Shown in pieces: positions 1-12,347 of a stretch of DNA of 64,000 nt; the first letter of the stretch is position 1, and each line of letters begins with the position of its first letter. The notes below the pieces were generated by a model that ran no database searches, was not told the DNA's origin, and worked only from the letters and a program-made list of their open reading frames with translations. Origin of the DNA: Paracentrotus lividus. Its lineage: Eukaryota; Echinodermata; Echinoidea; Camarodonta; Echinidae. The translations under genes and the position numbers were made by a program. The DNA lies in contig CALNVZ010000649.1 of assembly GCA_940671915.1 (NCBI GenBank), positions 1,523,397-1,587,396 of the forward strand, in the 5' to 3' direction.

Positions 1-3000
1 CCTTGTAAGACTGGTTTGGGCTTGTCAGCGGTTTACCCAAATTCTGTAGAGCAGAAAGGAAGTTGGACAATAATACAATTAAATATGAATGTCCCTTATT
101 TTGAGACTCTCAACATTTTACAGAAAATCTAGTCCACCACCCCATCCAATTTAAAATGATTTGGTAAAGAAGTTCTTATAACTTGAAATAACTAAACATC
201 ATACAATCTTGTTTCTTGTGAAGATGGAACACAAGATTTTTGCTAAAGAAAAAAAAAATCAATTAAATTCAGTTCATGGGACTGTTGCAAGGTTCGGCAG
301 ATTAATGAATAATTTTCAATCATTGGTTATTTCGGTCACTTTTTTTAGGTGTTATGCGAAAGTAATAATATTCAATTTGATTTTTTGTGATCTGTCTTTT
401 GACTGTGCTAATAAAGAACTTAGCATATAGTTTCACGTAAAGTAAATTTGTTTTTGATGTATAACTGTGCAGGAAATCAAATTGATAATCCATATTCCTT
501 GATGATTCTTATGTCACCTTTGCCTCACACCTATTTCAAATACTTGTTTTTCCGGTTAACTTTGCAAGGTTGAATGGAGTTAAACTTTTATCTGTTAATG
601 ATGTTATTTCTATCTACTTTGTTTTTCAAGTTATTATATGTATCATTTACTTTGTAAAAACTGTTGTAATTCAGCCTTTGGCTCCAAGAAATGTTTTGAT
701 TTTTGTATAAAAGACCATTATTAAAAAATAAAGACAATGCTATAATTGAATACAATCCATATCTGTAATTGTGCCTTTTTAACCGACTTACGTTGCTTGT
801 TGCTTGGAGCAGAAGTTTCCTGGCTTTCTTGGACTTGGCCATGATCTCTTCAGGTGTGAGGCCTTTCTGTTTCCTACTCCTCCTTTCTAGCGGTACAGGA
901 GATAGGCTAAAGGGAAGAAGAGATGGGGTGATTGAGTGATGGAAAGATTACTATTTCAAATTTCTAGGTTGACCACAGTCAGCACTCATATTTGATAGCC
1001 CGCCTTACAGTTATATAGGTAAATTGCCAATTGGTCTAAACCCACTTTGACTTTATGCCCGTTTGGTCTAATCCCACATGGTCTCATTCGCTTTTATCTA
1101 CAACCAAATGGTCTCATTACCATTTTTTATTATTATTATTATTATTTATTTGACCAAAAAGAATACATGTTTTATACAATACAATACAAGAGATGACATA
1201 CAATGTAAAATCATGACATAATTATACAAAAACACAAACAGAAAGATTACAAGAGAGAAATGAACAGTGCTACATGTTGGTCAGGGGTGACAAAAGCATA
1301 ATAAAATAGCTGTTGCTCGGAAGCATGTCACCCCACACATTACTTTTTTGTCTGATACCCATTTTGTCTATGTCTATTTCATCTAATGTAGTCTTGGTCT
1401 AACACCACTTGGTCAAGTCCTGTAACGAAATGGTAATAGTATGAGACTACTCTAAGGTAAGAGTGATGTACTTTAGGTTATTGGTATAATGAAAATATTG
1501 AGATGTAAAATAGATGAGATACCTTTGTACTGGCTTGAAGGTCACGACCTTCTTCCCTGTCATCTTCATATCATTCATGACATCATCAGTGATCTGACCA
1601 ATAGCAGGCAAGACGATGGTGGGTGAGACTGGAGGGGTGCGGACTCGTAACCCCCACAGGTTCTTTTTCTTCTTTACTTCCTTACCACACACAAACCTAA
1701 AATAAAGAAGAGAGTACAGATCAAAATCAGGACAATGATAAATGAAACCCTCAAGTCGAACACAAATTTGAATGTCAAAGACTAAATAAAACACACAAGA
1801 ATGCAGGCATGAAAAGGTAAAGATTGCTCCCATAATAGATGTTTACAACTTTGGTCAATCCAGAAAAGAAAAGCACTAATTTCTTAATCTACTTTTACTC
1901 TTCTATATCCATTTTGATCTCCACATCTTTTCAATCAAAATCAAATCAAATTATCTTCTTCACATTTAAAAGCAAACGTATTACAAAAGTATACAAATCA
2001 CAGATCAAAATAAAAATTGACCCCCCCCCCAAAAAAAAAATTGTTCCTTAAAGGTAGTGTCAGCCTTTGACAGGCAAACATATTAAATTTCTAGTTTTTG
2101 AGAGGATATAGTAGTATACCAATGACTATATCTTCCCACAACATGATTAAGCTCAAATGTGTATGTTTGTCATTATATTGCGATTATCAAAATTCATTCC
2201 TATTTTTTCGAACCTCAAAAAATATACCGTACGGTGCGAACCGCTGACCGTTAGCGCAGAGAATAATGCACGCTGATGCGCCGTGTGTATATTGCTGTGT
2301 ACGGTCCGTGCTGCACGCGCTGTAATATCAACGATGTTGATGGAGAGCTGGTCAAGATTGGTAGTCAGATTTTCGTTTCGTATTACTGATCTAGGCAACC
2401 TATGACAGTAAGATTGAATAGACAGTATACGTCGATCATATTCTACAGTTATGTCAAGTTGCATTAGTTTTCGCAATTTGTGAAAAAGGCTGATACTACA
2501 TTTAATGATCAATACTCGATAAAGTGATGTTTGCACAACATTTGCTGAGCAGTTATATTGAAATTAAAAGAAATTTATCTCTTTACCTCATTTTAGAGCT
2601 TTGTAGTGCAGTAAGCATGCTTTCTTGTTTCCCTGACCGAGTTGTTTCTGATAGCTGAAATACGAATTAGAAGGACGTAAAAAAAGTCTTAGACTGTATC
2701 ATCAGGACAACTATCCCTGGACAATTAATCGCCAGGGCAACTGAGGCCCCATCCCCCCCCCCCCCCTAGTGAAATAGGGTTCATGTTTCAATAGGTGTAT
2801 GAGTAAGGGCATAGATTTTTGCAGAGTTAATTGTCAAGGGGGTAGTTGTCCTAGAACTATCTTGGACTAATAAGACCTCAATTGCAAAAGTTAGGTGTAC
2901 CATTGCATATATATGTGAAAAATGTCAAAAAAAAGGTGGTTTCAAATTATTTTTGGATGTACAATGTTTGGGTTTTACAAGAAGTGTTGTCAGAAATTGT

Positions 3001-6000
3001 TTTTCTTCTCTTTTCTTAAGAAAAAATTCATGAATTTGACTAATATACTTGAATACATGAGATGGGACACAGGCACTACAAGTTTGTTCACAATTAGTTT
3101 GGTGATAAATGTCTGAAAATCAGTGGGAGATGAGTTACCTGGTTTAAAAGAAGTTTCTCAACAGACTATAAATATTTCATTTTCTGCAGAAACAATCTTA
3201 AAGCTGGTGTATAGTTTTGGGAGAAGGAAAATTTTTATTTGGATTCAGTTAGATAATATGAAAGATTGAATCCTAGAACTATAATAAAGAAAATTATATT
3301 CCATGAAATCTTGTTTTAGTGTCTTTATTTCACGATATAACAATAAAATGTGGAAAGTTGGGGATTCGACTCATTTCAGCGGTCACTCAGCATTCACGTG
3401 CAAAACCAAATCATTACGCACCGTTCATCATGTTCATGCCGTAAACTCCGGCGAGCGGGCACTGAGTAAAGGTCTCAAACAACCGTTACATTATGTTTCT
3501 TTCAAACGTTTTCACTGAAATTCACCAGAAATCATGAAAGGAATATCACAAGATCTCTCACACATATCTTTCAGTGCAATGTGGACAACATGAGACTATA
3601 TTTGATCGGTTTTATGATTCCCTTTTTGTTACCAAAACTATACACCAGGTTTAAATAAATGAAATCTTTCTCCATTTTTCTTGGAAAAATATGATTTACT
3701 GACAGACCATACTTACATGAGGGACTTGATAGTTGTGCCATTCTTGAGTTAGATTTGGTAATATTTCATCCTCAAAATCATAGTACTTCTTCTTGTGTAA
3801 CAGGGTGAGGTTATACACTACCAAATGGGCAAGATCCACCCTAATCAAAACAATACCAAAATAATGGTCATTTCAAAAATGAATTTTAATACAATATACA
3901 TGTAGTTCATGCTGGAGATAAAAGTTGTTTAGCACTGAATTATCCTTCAAAATGTACTTTTTAGTTAATACTGTCACCTATATCATTATCATTATATTAT
4001 TCTAAGAGTTCTTTATATGTTTTTGAAATCCCTGACTTTCCAAAGCAGAAAACAGTAAAAAATTTCTCCAACATGTTTAATTCTTTCATTCAGTTAAGTT
4101 TAGAGTAAGTTTTAAACAAAAATTACAAAGGGAAAGTTTGAAGAAATATCTTGAATCAAATTTTCCCTCTAACTTCCCAGAATAAATTTAATGAATCCCA
4201 TGACCCATACGCACCCTGTATCATCAATATTATCATGCCTTATTCATGTACATACTGTAGCCGCATCAAAGTACTGGCAATGCCCTAATATATTGTGTGC
4301 ATATAATGGTTCCATAATAGGATAGTTCTAAATAAAAAAAATATATATATATTCAAATGGGAAATGCACTTTAAATTCATTTTAATTTCTCTTATAAAAT
4401 CAAAGTTTTTACTCTCTCTCTCTTGAGAAACACAAAAAGAAATACGAAAGGGATGGATGCTGATTGGAAAAAAAAATATGTGCCTGATATCTCACCATTT
4501 TAGAGGAAGTCTCTTGAGATATTCGGGACCTTGATTGCACACAGAACATACAAATATATAGAACCTAAAACAGACAAAGATTGAAAAAAATTATGCATAT
4601 ATTAAAGATCTAGAGGTATGGTGTACATGTACATTCATATTGCAAACAATCAAGTAAAATATGTACCTCTTTCATTTAGAAATTTTTCAAACCATATCAA
4701 TAACGAAATATCACATTAAAGTTTGTTTGCTTGATATTTTCTTTTAATGAAAGACCATATCAACCAAATGGCATTTCTGAAAGCTTTCAATTATGACCGT
4801 CACTCAACAAGGAAACCAACAGAGAAAATTTAAAGGAGAAGGAAACCCTAGGATTCAAATAAATTGTATAAAACAGAAAAATCAAAGAAATAGATCAATG
4901 AAAGTTTGAGAAAAATTGAATAGATAATAAGAAAGTTATGAGCATTTGAATGTTGGGATCACTAATGCTATGGAGATCCTCACACTGGCAACAGGCCCAA
5001 AATGTGTGATGTCATACATGAACAACTCTTCCCATTTAGTGGACAGAAAAATACCCAAAATATTGCTTTTTCCTCTTTCTAATTGTAGTACAGATTCTTT
5101 GTTGATAATTATATTTTGTAAATCCTGTATTACATGTCCTCCCACAAAAAGAATACCAGATCTACTAACAGAATTGTTGAAAAAGACAATTTAAGTGAAA
5201 TATGTACAAAAGTAATGGCGAAGTTGTTCATGTATGACATCACACATCTTGGGACCGTTGCCAGTTTGAGGATCTCCATAGCAGTAGTGATCATAACATT
5301 CAAATTCTCATAACTTTCTTATTATTTATTCATTTTTTCTCAAACCTTCGTTGATCTGTTTCTTTGATTTTTCTGTTTTTATATAACTTGATTGATTCCT
5401 TGAGTTTCATTCCCCTTTAAGAATAAAACTATTGTTACAGCAGCAGGAGTATACAGACAAGAAATATTTTTCATGCTCTTACTGACAGGAAAGACCGAGG
5501 GGAAAAGGAGAGAAAGAAAAGAGTAGTATGGACAGAGCTGCCAACCTTTGGTAGCACAAGCTAGTACTCAGCACCTCCAGAATTACTATTAGTATTAGGA
5601 TGATAGCTTGGAGAAATAGCTTGAGGAGAGAGGGGTAGAGAAAAGAGGGCCACAAATAATCAAGAAAGCTGGAAACGGAGAGTTGTAGAAAAACGTGATC
5701 GCCAAAGTCTAGCGATATGGTACCAACCGGAACAGAAAGGAACGGTACGGAAAGGAGTGGAGCGGAATGGAAAAGAACAGAAAGGAATGAGACGGAATGG
5801 AATGGAATGGAATACAATAGAATAGAATGCAGCCTTCCTTTATTAAAGTTTTAGGAACACCATGCAACAACTACAATTTCAAATACTTCATCTTACCTAT
5901 CACCATACATCATTGGAATCTCTATACACTGGACACAAGCTGGAAGGGGGAAAAAAAAATGATTAGCAATATTGTTTCATCATCACTGAAAACAAACCAA

Positions 6001-9000
6001 GGGAGATGCATGCATTGCAAAAACATTTGAGGAAGACATGTAATTTCCCAAGTTGACCTCTGTGACCCTCTGTGATGTTATATCTCAATTAGTTCTTGAG
6101 ATATGGCGATAACAAGCAAACGGGACAGACAGATGGACGGAAAGACAATCCGAAAACATGATATATACATCCGGCACCAACTAAGGTGGAGGAGGCATAA
6201 AAAGTAATGCTGGAGTAGAGGGATCTGATGACTTGAAAAACTAATTACTTGACAAGAACAACTGGAGGATTCATAATAGGCCTAGACAGATTAGCCAACT
6301 TGGTGGGTATGTCAGTATCATGTGACATCAAATTTATCATCATAAAATATGGATTTCCTTTACTACTTACATTCACTACTTTCATTAAGAAAACAGAATA
6401 ATTCCTGTAGTTCTACCAGAGCATTTAAATAGAACTTTATAATGCTATTGCACTGACAGTAGGTTAACTATCATGTCAACTATTAACAATAAAACTTTCA
6501 AATGAGTATGTGACATCTAGTCATGAAATATACATGTAACTCTACAATAATTTATATCTTATATTAATTGAATCAATTCTAGTGTTCAATTTTTTTTTTC
6601 TTTTTTTTTTTTAATTTCTGTTTTTTACTTCTGGGCGGTGTTGCATAAAACTTTTTTTTTCTAACCTGAGTGTTCTCAGGTTAAAAAAACTCGGGTTATA
6701 TACCCCATTTCTTGGGTTATTCAACGTGAGTTTTAAAACCCCCTAAAAATCAATTGCATAAATAATTTTGAAAAATCCTGTAAGTAATCATGCAATGGAA
6801 AAGAATCCGGTAAAATATTGTAACCGGAGTTTTCGGACTTTAACCCGAGTTTTCAGATTTATACCGGAAAAAACTCTGGTTAAAAGTTTTATGCAACGGG
6901 GCCCTGGTGAATCAAAACTGTAACAAGAGACTGTGATAAGCAAATTATGATAAAGGAGAAATATAAAAACATGAATTCCCTTGATTCCATCTAGGGCATT
7001 CAAAGCAATGGTGAACTGGATTATGTAACATTTGAATTTACCTTCATGGAACCATTGTCTGCAGCGACAGCATTGAAGCATCTTCAGGTACCAGCTGAAA
7101 ACAAAATTAAATTATTAAAAAATCTCATTACATCACTTTTAACCTAACAGTGGTTTTTGAAACAGACACTAAAGACTGGGGGGGGGGGGGGCCCATTCAG
7201 CCCCCCCTAAGATCTTGGCCGTTGACTGCGCGATCGCGCCAAAAATTGGCCCGCGCGTTACCCACGGCATCCTCTCCAAAACTGAAGAGTCATATTCTCC
7301 GAAAAATGTCATTTCTAATTAATTATGCTTTTATGCATAAAATCAAAGATTTGCTCTAATTAATTAAATAAAGCCCTAAAAGTGCTAATTTTTGGCTTAC
7401 AGGCTCTTTGTAGTGTTCTGGTGAAATGTCTGTTAAAGAAAAGTCTGTATCAAGATTTTTTTCTTATGTATTCTGTTGTTTTTAAAATTTCTTATGTATT
7501 TCTCTGTTTTTCGACTTTTTGTTTTTTATTGTTTTTTCAATGGAAATCATTGGTGACACTATTTCAATCATAAACAACTTTAAATTAATTGATTTTAATC
7601 ATTAAAAGAGAAAATAATAATAGATCTATCAATTTTGGCTAAAAACACAATTTGCATTGGATTTGTACACAAAATCACGTATTTCAGCGATTTTGGGTCT
7701 GACGCAAGGTTACAAAATGTTACGTAATTTCAGAACCACATACCCGGGCATAACAAATTTGGTCTCAAAAGTTGCGCGAGACTTGAAAGAAAATAGTCAT
7801 GAAGTCTCGGCGAATTTTTTTGCCGCGTTGCGAAGATATCGCGAAAAAATGTCGAGGGGGGGGGCTGAATGAGCCCCCCCCCCCCCCCCTCAGTCCTTTT
7901 AGGGTTAAAAGACTAGAAAATAAATAAATTAATGTCATCTCCCTATTATATTTCTTGTGTTTATTTTTCTCAGAAATTGGGATGAACAGGACACTTTTTA
8001 GATCTGATAATTTTTCACACAGTAAATAGGAAGTTACAATGAATGTTCCAACATATGTATTTACATAATACATGCAACTGAGAAAGAATTGAATCTATTA
8101 GGTAAATAATAGCCTGGTGATGAGGAAATCAATATGCAGTTACACATACTCATAACACAGTCTTATATGTGGAAAATAAGAGTTGTGGTTTTGAATTGAC
8201 TTGATTTTCAGCATGTTTCTGTGAAGCTTGTTTATTTTGCTGGTTCAAACAAAAATTCTACATGATTATAAACATATCAGAATCAATAAAAGACAGTTTT
8301 AATTGATTTTCAATTTCATTAACCAAACTGAAAGATGGTTTCAAATTTATATAGTGGTTTTAACTTTCCGATTTCTTGAATTACTGGATTTAACAAAGTG
8401 CAAAAAATATTGGCATATCATTTCATTGCCCAATTTTTAACCACTCACAATAATGTCTATGACCCTGTGGTTTGAGAAAATTTGGGTACGAGAAAATATT
8501 TGCTTATACAGTACTCACTCGCCAGGTCCTCCACAGTAGCAATAACATTGCTCCGTGTTAGTCTTGTGTCCAGCATCCCAATGGATATTCTCAATCTGTC
8601 AAGTAGACAATTAAAATTAGAATCTTTAATTCAACCCTTCCTCAATGTTTAATGTTTGGAGTTTGTGAAAAAGTTTTAAATTGAACAAAACACATGAATA
8701 AATCATATTTTTGGGAGAAGATCAGAATGAAACTTCAATGTTTAGTTTTTTTTAAAGTACAACAATCACACTACTGTAGAGTGATTATTCAATAATTCAA
8801 TGAATGCAATTTAAATTAATAATCTGTTCAAATTCTACTAGATCAATTACAACCAAACTCTTGTTTCCTTTGAAATTGATATTGATTATATAGTTTATTG
8901 ACTGCGAAAAAGGAATTTAATGCAAGTAGTAGCTAAGCAAATAGGATGAACTAAAACCATTACTTACTTTGTAGGGAAGCATTTTCTTGACTTCTTGAAA

Positions 9001-11439
9001 TAACTTGGCTGTTGTGAAATCAACAAAATCATTGCAATCAACATTTAATATATTAAAACAATGAGGAAATCCATAATTTTGTTAAGGTACCATTAGTAAT
9101 CATCTAATTCATACAATGTTATCAATGTCAGATTCAATGACCTCCACAATTTGATTTTCAGCATGTGACACATACAAGAACCAGCCAAAAGTCTGCAACA
9201 CAACATCAATAAGCTCACTCTTTGAAATGGTCCGTCATCTGATTTCACAGAAACAACAGAATTTGTTTTAACAAAAATTTTAACAAAAGAAATGAATGCT
9301 TACCAGCTGGACCTTTCTTCAAAGCGCCACCAACCTAGATTACACAAGATAATTACAATACAATAATTCAAGAATGAATGTATGACACAGGGGCAAAAAA
9401 ACCCCCAAAAAAACCAATGTTCTGTTGGCAGATAAGTTTGAATCTGTGGTTTGAAGAAATATTTTAAAGACAGCAAACAAAGCAGATTACGGAGGTGACA
9501 AATTTTGAGCCCTCAACATCAGACCCCAATGAAACAAATTTAATGATCCATGACAAGCTGCAACATATATTATACAATTTCCCATAACAGTTGTAATTCA
9601 GAACACAAGCCTCAATTATAGGCTTGCGTGCATCAAAATTATAAATCGAACAGTAAACTTTACGTGGACTTTTGATTTAAAAGTTCATTACACATCTCGC
9701 CCAGTTAATATGTCGAAAGCATAACATTTTTTAACTCTCATATTATGTCAACCAATTGGTGGGGTTTATTTGGTACACTTACTATTATCTCATTAAAGAC
9801 TATTAAAAAAAATTACCTTCACTGAGTTGACAAAGACACAAGGTCTGCAGTGCCAAGGCTCGTCTTCATTCTGCAGAATAGAACCCTCGATAGACGGACT
9901 ATGACACTCTTGATGGTAGCCTAGAGTGAAAAAAAGAAGAGATCTTGTCTTTTTACCGTAATACACCATGCGATTTTTAAGTTTTAACCATTAAATCTCA
10001 ATGCCAAAATTGTTAAATTACAATTAGTAGAATATTTAATTAGTAACTAGATACATTTGAACTGCGCCTACTAATAAATTTCTAAGAATATGGTGTTGGT
10101 GTCCTCACAGCCACTAGCTAAAGCTCATGTTAACTTGTCCCATAGTGTTATTTCTTGAGGCTTGGTTTCCTTTAATTCTTTTTTGAGAAGATTTTTTTGT
10201 TGTTGAAATTTTGTATAAAGAGTTAAGCTGACTAGAAATACATAATGTGAACAAAATTAGCAAAGAAAATGGGATTTCATCGGGATTGGAACCCAAAACC
10301 TCCTGATTTCTAGACAGGCCCTCTACGTTTAGATTAACTTTGAAAGCTAAAGGTGGAACATCGATATAAGGGCTTGCCATAGCTCAGTCAGTAAATCACC
10401 TGTCTAGCTATCATGAGGTCTTGGGTTCGAATCCAGATGGAAGATTTTTTTCACTACAAATACTCTTACCTCGACCACACCTATCACAGATGACAATCTC
10501 GTTGGGGAAGTCTGACGTCCCATCGCTGCAGACAAAGCATGTAATATCCTGGTCCTCATTCTGTGTGTGAGCCTTCTGGAGATCTTTGTAGAGCACCCAG
10601 AATTCAGATTCGTCTTCGAAAGATACCATACACCGCTCATGTTCCTTATCAACCTAGATTTTGCCAGGGGAACAAAAATAATTTGATTTGATCACAAATT
10701 TTCTTTGCTGTTTTAGTATACTATTTTTATCACTTTGGTCTCAACTCTTTGCCCCCTTCCTTCGAATCAAGGAACATTCAGTGGACTGCCAAGTTAGACT
10801 CGAGTCACAATCCATCCCCATAAATTTATCCTATAAGAAGGAGAATTTTCATGATCAAATTATAGGAAGTCTATTCATAGTTAGCCAGGTGAATGTGGCA
10901 GGGGGGGGGGGAATATACCTGGTGAGCAAACAGGTGAGTTAAAAGGTAAAGTGCTTCATTAGAACCTGTATTATTACAACAAAAAAAACAACATGATAAA
11001 TATAGATTACCTTTGTGACAGTCCCTAAATAAAAAAGACCATCGCTCCATCGGGCAAGAACATCCAGGCCTTCCGAGTACTCTCCATCCTTAATGGTCTC
11101 ACCACTGGCACCAGTATCATCAATATTAACCAAGTCCTCGCTTTGCTCACTCTTTACTGGACTCTGCTTCTTGGCTGCACTCTCGTCCCCTCTCCAAGCA
11201 CTCTCCTTTTTCAACCTTTTAGGCGAAGCGCCTATTCTAGTCACTTTGGCAGGTAGAAGTGCACTATTGAGTTTTGCAGCAGCAACAGCATCCCTGATTG
11301 GTCTCTTTGGAGATGTTTTGGGCTTTGGCCTATCTGTTGTCTCGTCTGATTGGCTAGAGGCACTTTTTGGCGGCTTGTTAGGAGAGAGTTGATAAGAGCA
11401 ACTTGCAAGATCGGCATTGAGTTGAGTTGAGGATGCCAT
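1..11439 (-). CDS. Pcl: Polycomb-like protein (PHF1/MTF2/PHF19 family), 14 coding exons, 3' end outside window
   Basis: Chromatin reader that, in known animals, is an accessory subunit of PRC2 and guides H3K27 methylation in the nucleus. Coding exons on the minus strand, high to low: 11439-11011, 10653-10470, 9920-9817, 9334-9304, 9008-8968, 8595-8519, 7094-7042, 5939-5897, 4564-4496, 3840-3717, 2654-2587, 1696-1523, 906-792, 43-1. All junctions are GT-AG and the phases agree, giving residues 1-518. Order: basic Ser/Pro-rich N-terminus (1-120), Tudor, PHD1, PHD2, EH region, basic linker, then SPNQSYKG, the start of the C-terminal block found in vertebrate family members. The start ATG at 11439 lies 3 bases inside its exon; an upstream in-frame ATG (11472) is intronic. 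One ancestral gene, not a particular vertebrate paralogue, is likely. Identification rests on remembered family motifs, not a search. Confidence 0.95.
44..791. other. Last visible intron of the Polycomb-like gene
   Basis: AT-rich, with no recognised element or gene. Small frames at 209-430 and 588-842 have no features of real genes; the latter is a read-through of exon 906-792. Confidence 0.6.
1012..1445. repeat. TTTGGTCTAA-type heptad repeat element, copy 1
   Basis: Degenerate repeats of (AT)TTGGTCTAA starting AGGTAAATTGCCA, interrupted at about 1130-1350 by an AT-rich insert that starts with ATT repeats and looks like a LINE 3' fragment. A second copy starting with the same words is at 22231-22415. 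Confidence 0.7.
2040..2586. other. Intron segment with a CpG-rich core
   Basis: Within Polycomb-like intron 1697-2586. The stretch 2225-2345 is CpG-rich (ACGGTGCGAACC, GCACGCGCTG) inside AT-rich DNA. No gene; probably an old element whose edges I cannot define. Confidence 0.4.
2704..2852. mobile_element. Short TIR element (MITE), 149 bp
   Basis: The ends AGGACAACTATCCCTGG and, inverted, AGGACAACTACCCCCTTG form imperfect terminal inverted repeats of about 30 bp. The interior has a C-tract. It lies in a Polycomb-like intron. Confidence 0.6.
3198..3654. mobile_element. TIR element, 457 bp
   Basis: Left end TTAAAGCTGGTGTATAGTTT and inverted right end TTAAACCTGGTGTATAGTTT. The interior contains a GC-richer core at 3340-3480. 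No coding capacity. Confidence 0.7.
4830..5420. mobile_element. Foldback MITE with about 190-bp arms, copy 1
   Basis: Ends TTAAAGGAGAAGGAAACCCT and its inverse. The arms include the pair GATCACTAATGCTATGGAGA / GATCACTACTGCTATGGAGA. The same family is at 19037-19615. It lies in a Polycomb-like intron. Confidence 0.85.
5728..5828. repeat. GGAAT/GGAAC pentanucleotide satellite tract
   Basis: About 100 bp of degenerate GGAAC/GGAAT/GGAAA repeats directly next to the 43-bp PHD2 exon at 5897-5939. Confidence 0.8.
6035..6202. repeat. Short dispersed repeat ending GGAGGCATAAAA
   Basis: TGACCTCTGTGACCCT, then GGACAGACAGATGGACGG, ending in a hairpin CCGGCACCAACTAAGGTGG. It is a degenerate relative of the unit at 48.1-48.6 kb. 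Confidence 0.65.
6633..6904. mobile_element. MITE with ends GGGC..GTTGCATAAAACTT
   Basis: Left GGGCGGTGTTGCATAAAACT and inverted right GGGCCCCGTTGCATAAAACT. The interior repeats AACCTGAGT and AACCCGAGT words in both orientations. 272 bp, 138 bp from exon 7042-7094. Confidence 0.85.
7169..7902. mobile_element. TIR element with G-tract ends, 734 bp
   Basis: Left CTAAAGACTGGGGG and then GGGCCCATTCAGCCCCCC; inverted right CTAAAAGGACTGAGGGG and then GGGCTCATTCAGCCCCCC. The core has CpG-rich flanks (GATCGCGCCAAAAATTGG). No intact coding region. Confidence 0.8.
10268..10335 (-). repeat. tRNA-like SINE head, minus strand
   Basis: The minus strand reads GGCCTGTCTAGAAATCAGG and a B-box GGGTTCCAATCC. 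The A-box is poor and acceptor stems do not pair, so this is a SINE relic and not a tRNA. Confidence 0.55.
10371..10440 (+). repeat. tRNA-like SINE head, plus strand
   Basis: GGCTTGCCATAGCTCAGTCA, then CACCTGTCTAGC, then B-box GGGTTCGAATCC. It lies 30 bases downstream of the donor of the Tudor/PHD1 exon and faces the copy at 10268-10335. Confidence 0.65.
10575..11089 (-). other. Pcl: Tudor domain of the Polycomb-like protein (split by one intron)
   Basis: Residues about 118-169, coded by the end of the 11439-11011 exon and the start of the 10653-10470 exon. The motif [14 protein letters not shown] and then [14 protein letters not shown] match the family Tudor fold. The four aromatic cage positions known to grip H3K36me3 in PHF1 are all present with the same spacing: W131, Y137, F155 and F161. 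H3K36me3 binding is therefore predicted; it is not shown by the sequence alone. Confidence 0.93.
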
Positions 11440-12347
11440 ATCCTGCACAACAATGAAGAAAAGAAGCAACAATAAAACAAAATTCGTCTTATCTTTTAGA
11501 AAGAAAGAAAAGAAAAAAAAACAACTATACTCTAGATCTTGCCCTTATGCCATGTAGTTAACTTTTGGTTGATATTTCCTTTTTGTATTGTTTATACTGA
11601 AATATATTGTTCTTTGTACCTTTCTTTGCCGAATAAATAATAATGATAAAAATAATAATTGCAATGTGTTGATTTATTGGGAGTAGATTCTAGTTTATTT
11701 CAGCTGAAATTATCATTATCAATCTCAATTAATTGCAATCAACAACATTCAAGAATTACAGTTGATATAGGCCTACTTTAGACTCTACTCTTTACTTAAT
11801 TAAGATCAGCTCTACTGCAGAAATATCATTCGGGGAAATTTGGATAATTGTTAGGCCTACACCACATACAGCTGTAAACCAACATCAGTCAGTACTGAAA
11901 AATGGCTGTCTCCCTCTTGGTTGCTGAGGAAACTTCTCAATAATAATTAGCGAAACCAGCTTTAAACCTATCTCAAAATAAATTAAGATGATCTATACTA
12001 ATCTCATTGCAATATAATTCTTCCATTAGATATTTTAAATTTTGTTTAGTAGAATTTTTAGATCCTTTTTTGGATATGCCACCTTGACTTGGCTGGAGCT
12101 GCTCAAGACACTTTTCTGCATTGACTTTCCATTGGAAGAAAACTGCTGCAGTAAGGTACTTCCCAGTGCAAGGTCAATTATGAATTGACCATGCACAATA
12201 AGTGTAGGCCTAGATCTAAACCGACCAGCCCCCGTCGCGAAGCGACGGGAACTGACGAGTCACTATGCGTTTCTAGCGAAGTTTTTTTTTTCTAGAGAAA
12301 AAAAAAAAATGATCACAAATTTCGGGGTCAAGATAATTCATACTCAC

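Larger units (their letters stand above)
2587..3840 (-). other. Pcl: Extended homology / winged-helix (EH) region of the Polycomb-like protein
   Basis: Residues about 345-408, coded by exons 3840-3717 and 2654-2587 and continued in 1696-1523 ([19 protein letters not shown]). The motifs [25 protein letters not shown] and the basic [12 protein letters not shown] match the winged helix that binds unmethylated CpG DNA in vertebrate PHF1/MTF2. The lysine-rich wing is kept, so DNA binding is predicted by homology. Confidence 0.88.
4496..8595 (-). other. Pcl: PHD finger 2 of the Polycomb-like protein, spread over four small exons
   Basis: Exons 8595-8519, 7094-7042, 5939-5897 and 4564-4496. Reading across the junctions gives the family motifs [39 protein letters not shown] and [20 protein letters not shown]. 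Zinc ligands include C282, C284, C297, C300, H305, C308, C327 and C330. In vertebrate relatives this finger contacts the EH region and other PRC2-associated partners. Confidence 0.92.
9817..10557 (-). other. Pcl: PHD finger 1 of the Polycomb-like protein
   Basis: Coded across two exons (10653-10470 and 9920-9817). A full C4HC3 zinc set is visible: C182, C185, C199, C202, H207, C210, C229 and C232, with the WHCRPC ending typical of PHD fingers. The intron falls in the glycine codon just before YHQEC. It is followed by a small 31-bp exon (9334-9304) coding [10 protein letters not shown], a motif conserved between the PHD fingers in this family. Confidence 0.93.

Noticed and set aside
2153..2536. 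127-codon minus frame in a Polycomb-like intron
   Set aside because: No family features, and it lies across an intron with defined exons on both sides.
5479..5817. 112-codon Ser/Leu/Phe-rich frame
   Set aside because: It translates the GGAAT/GGAAC satellite and its flank.
10939..11472. 177-codon reading with start at 11472
   Set aside because: The first 11 codons are intron; a good acceptor puts the start at 11439, and the end should be cut at the donor after 11011.
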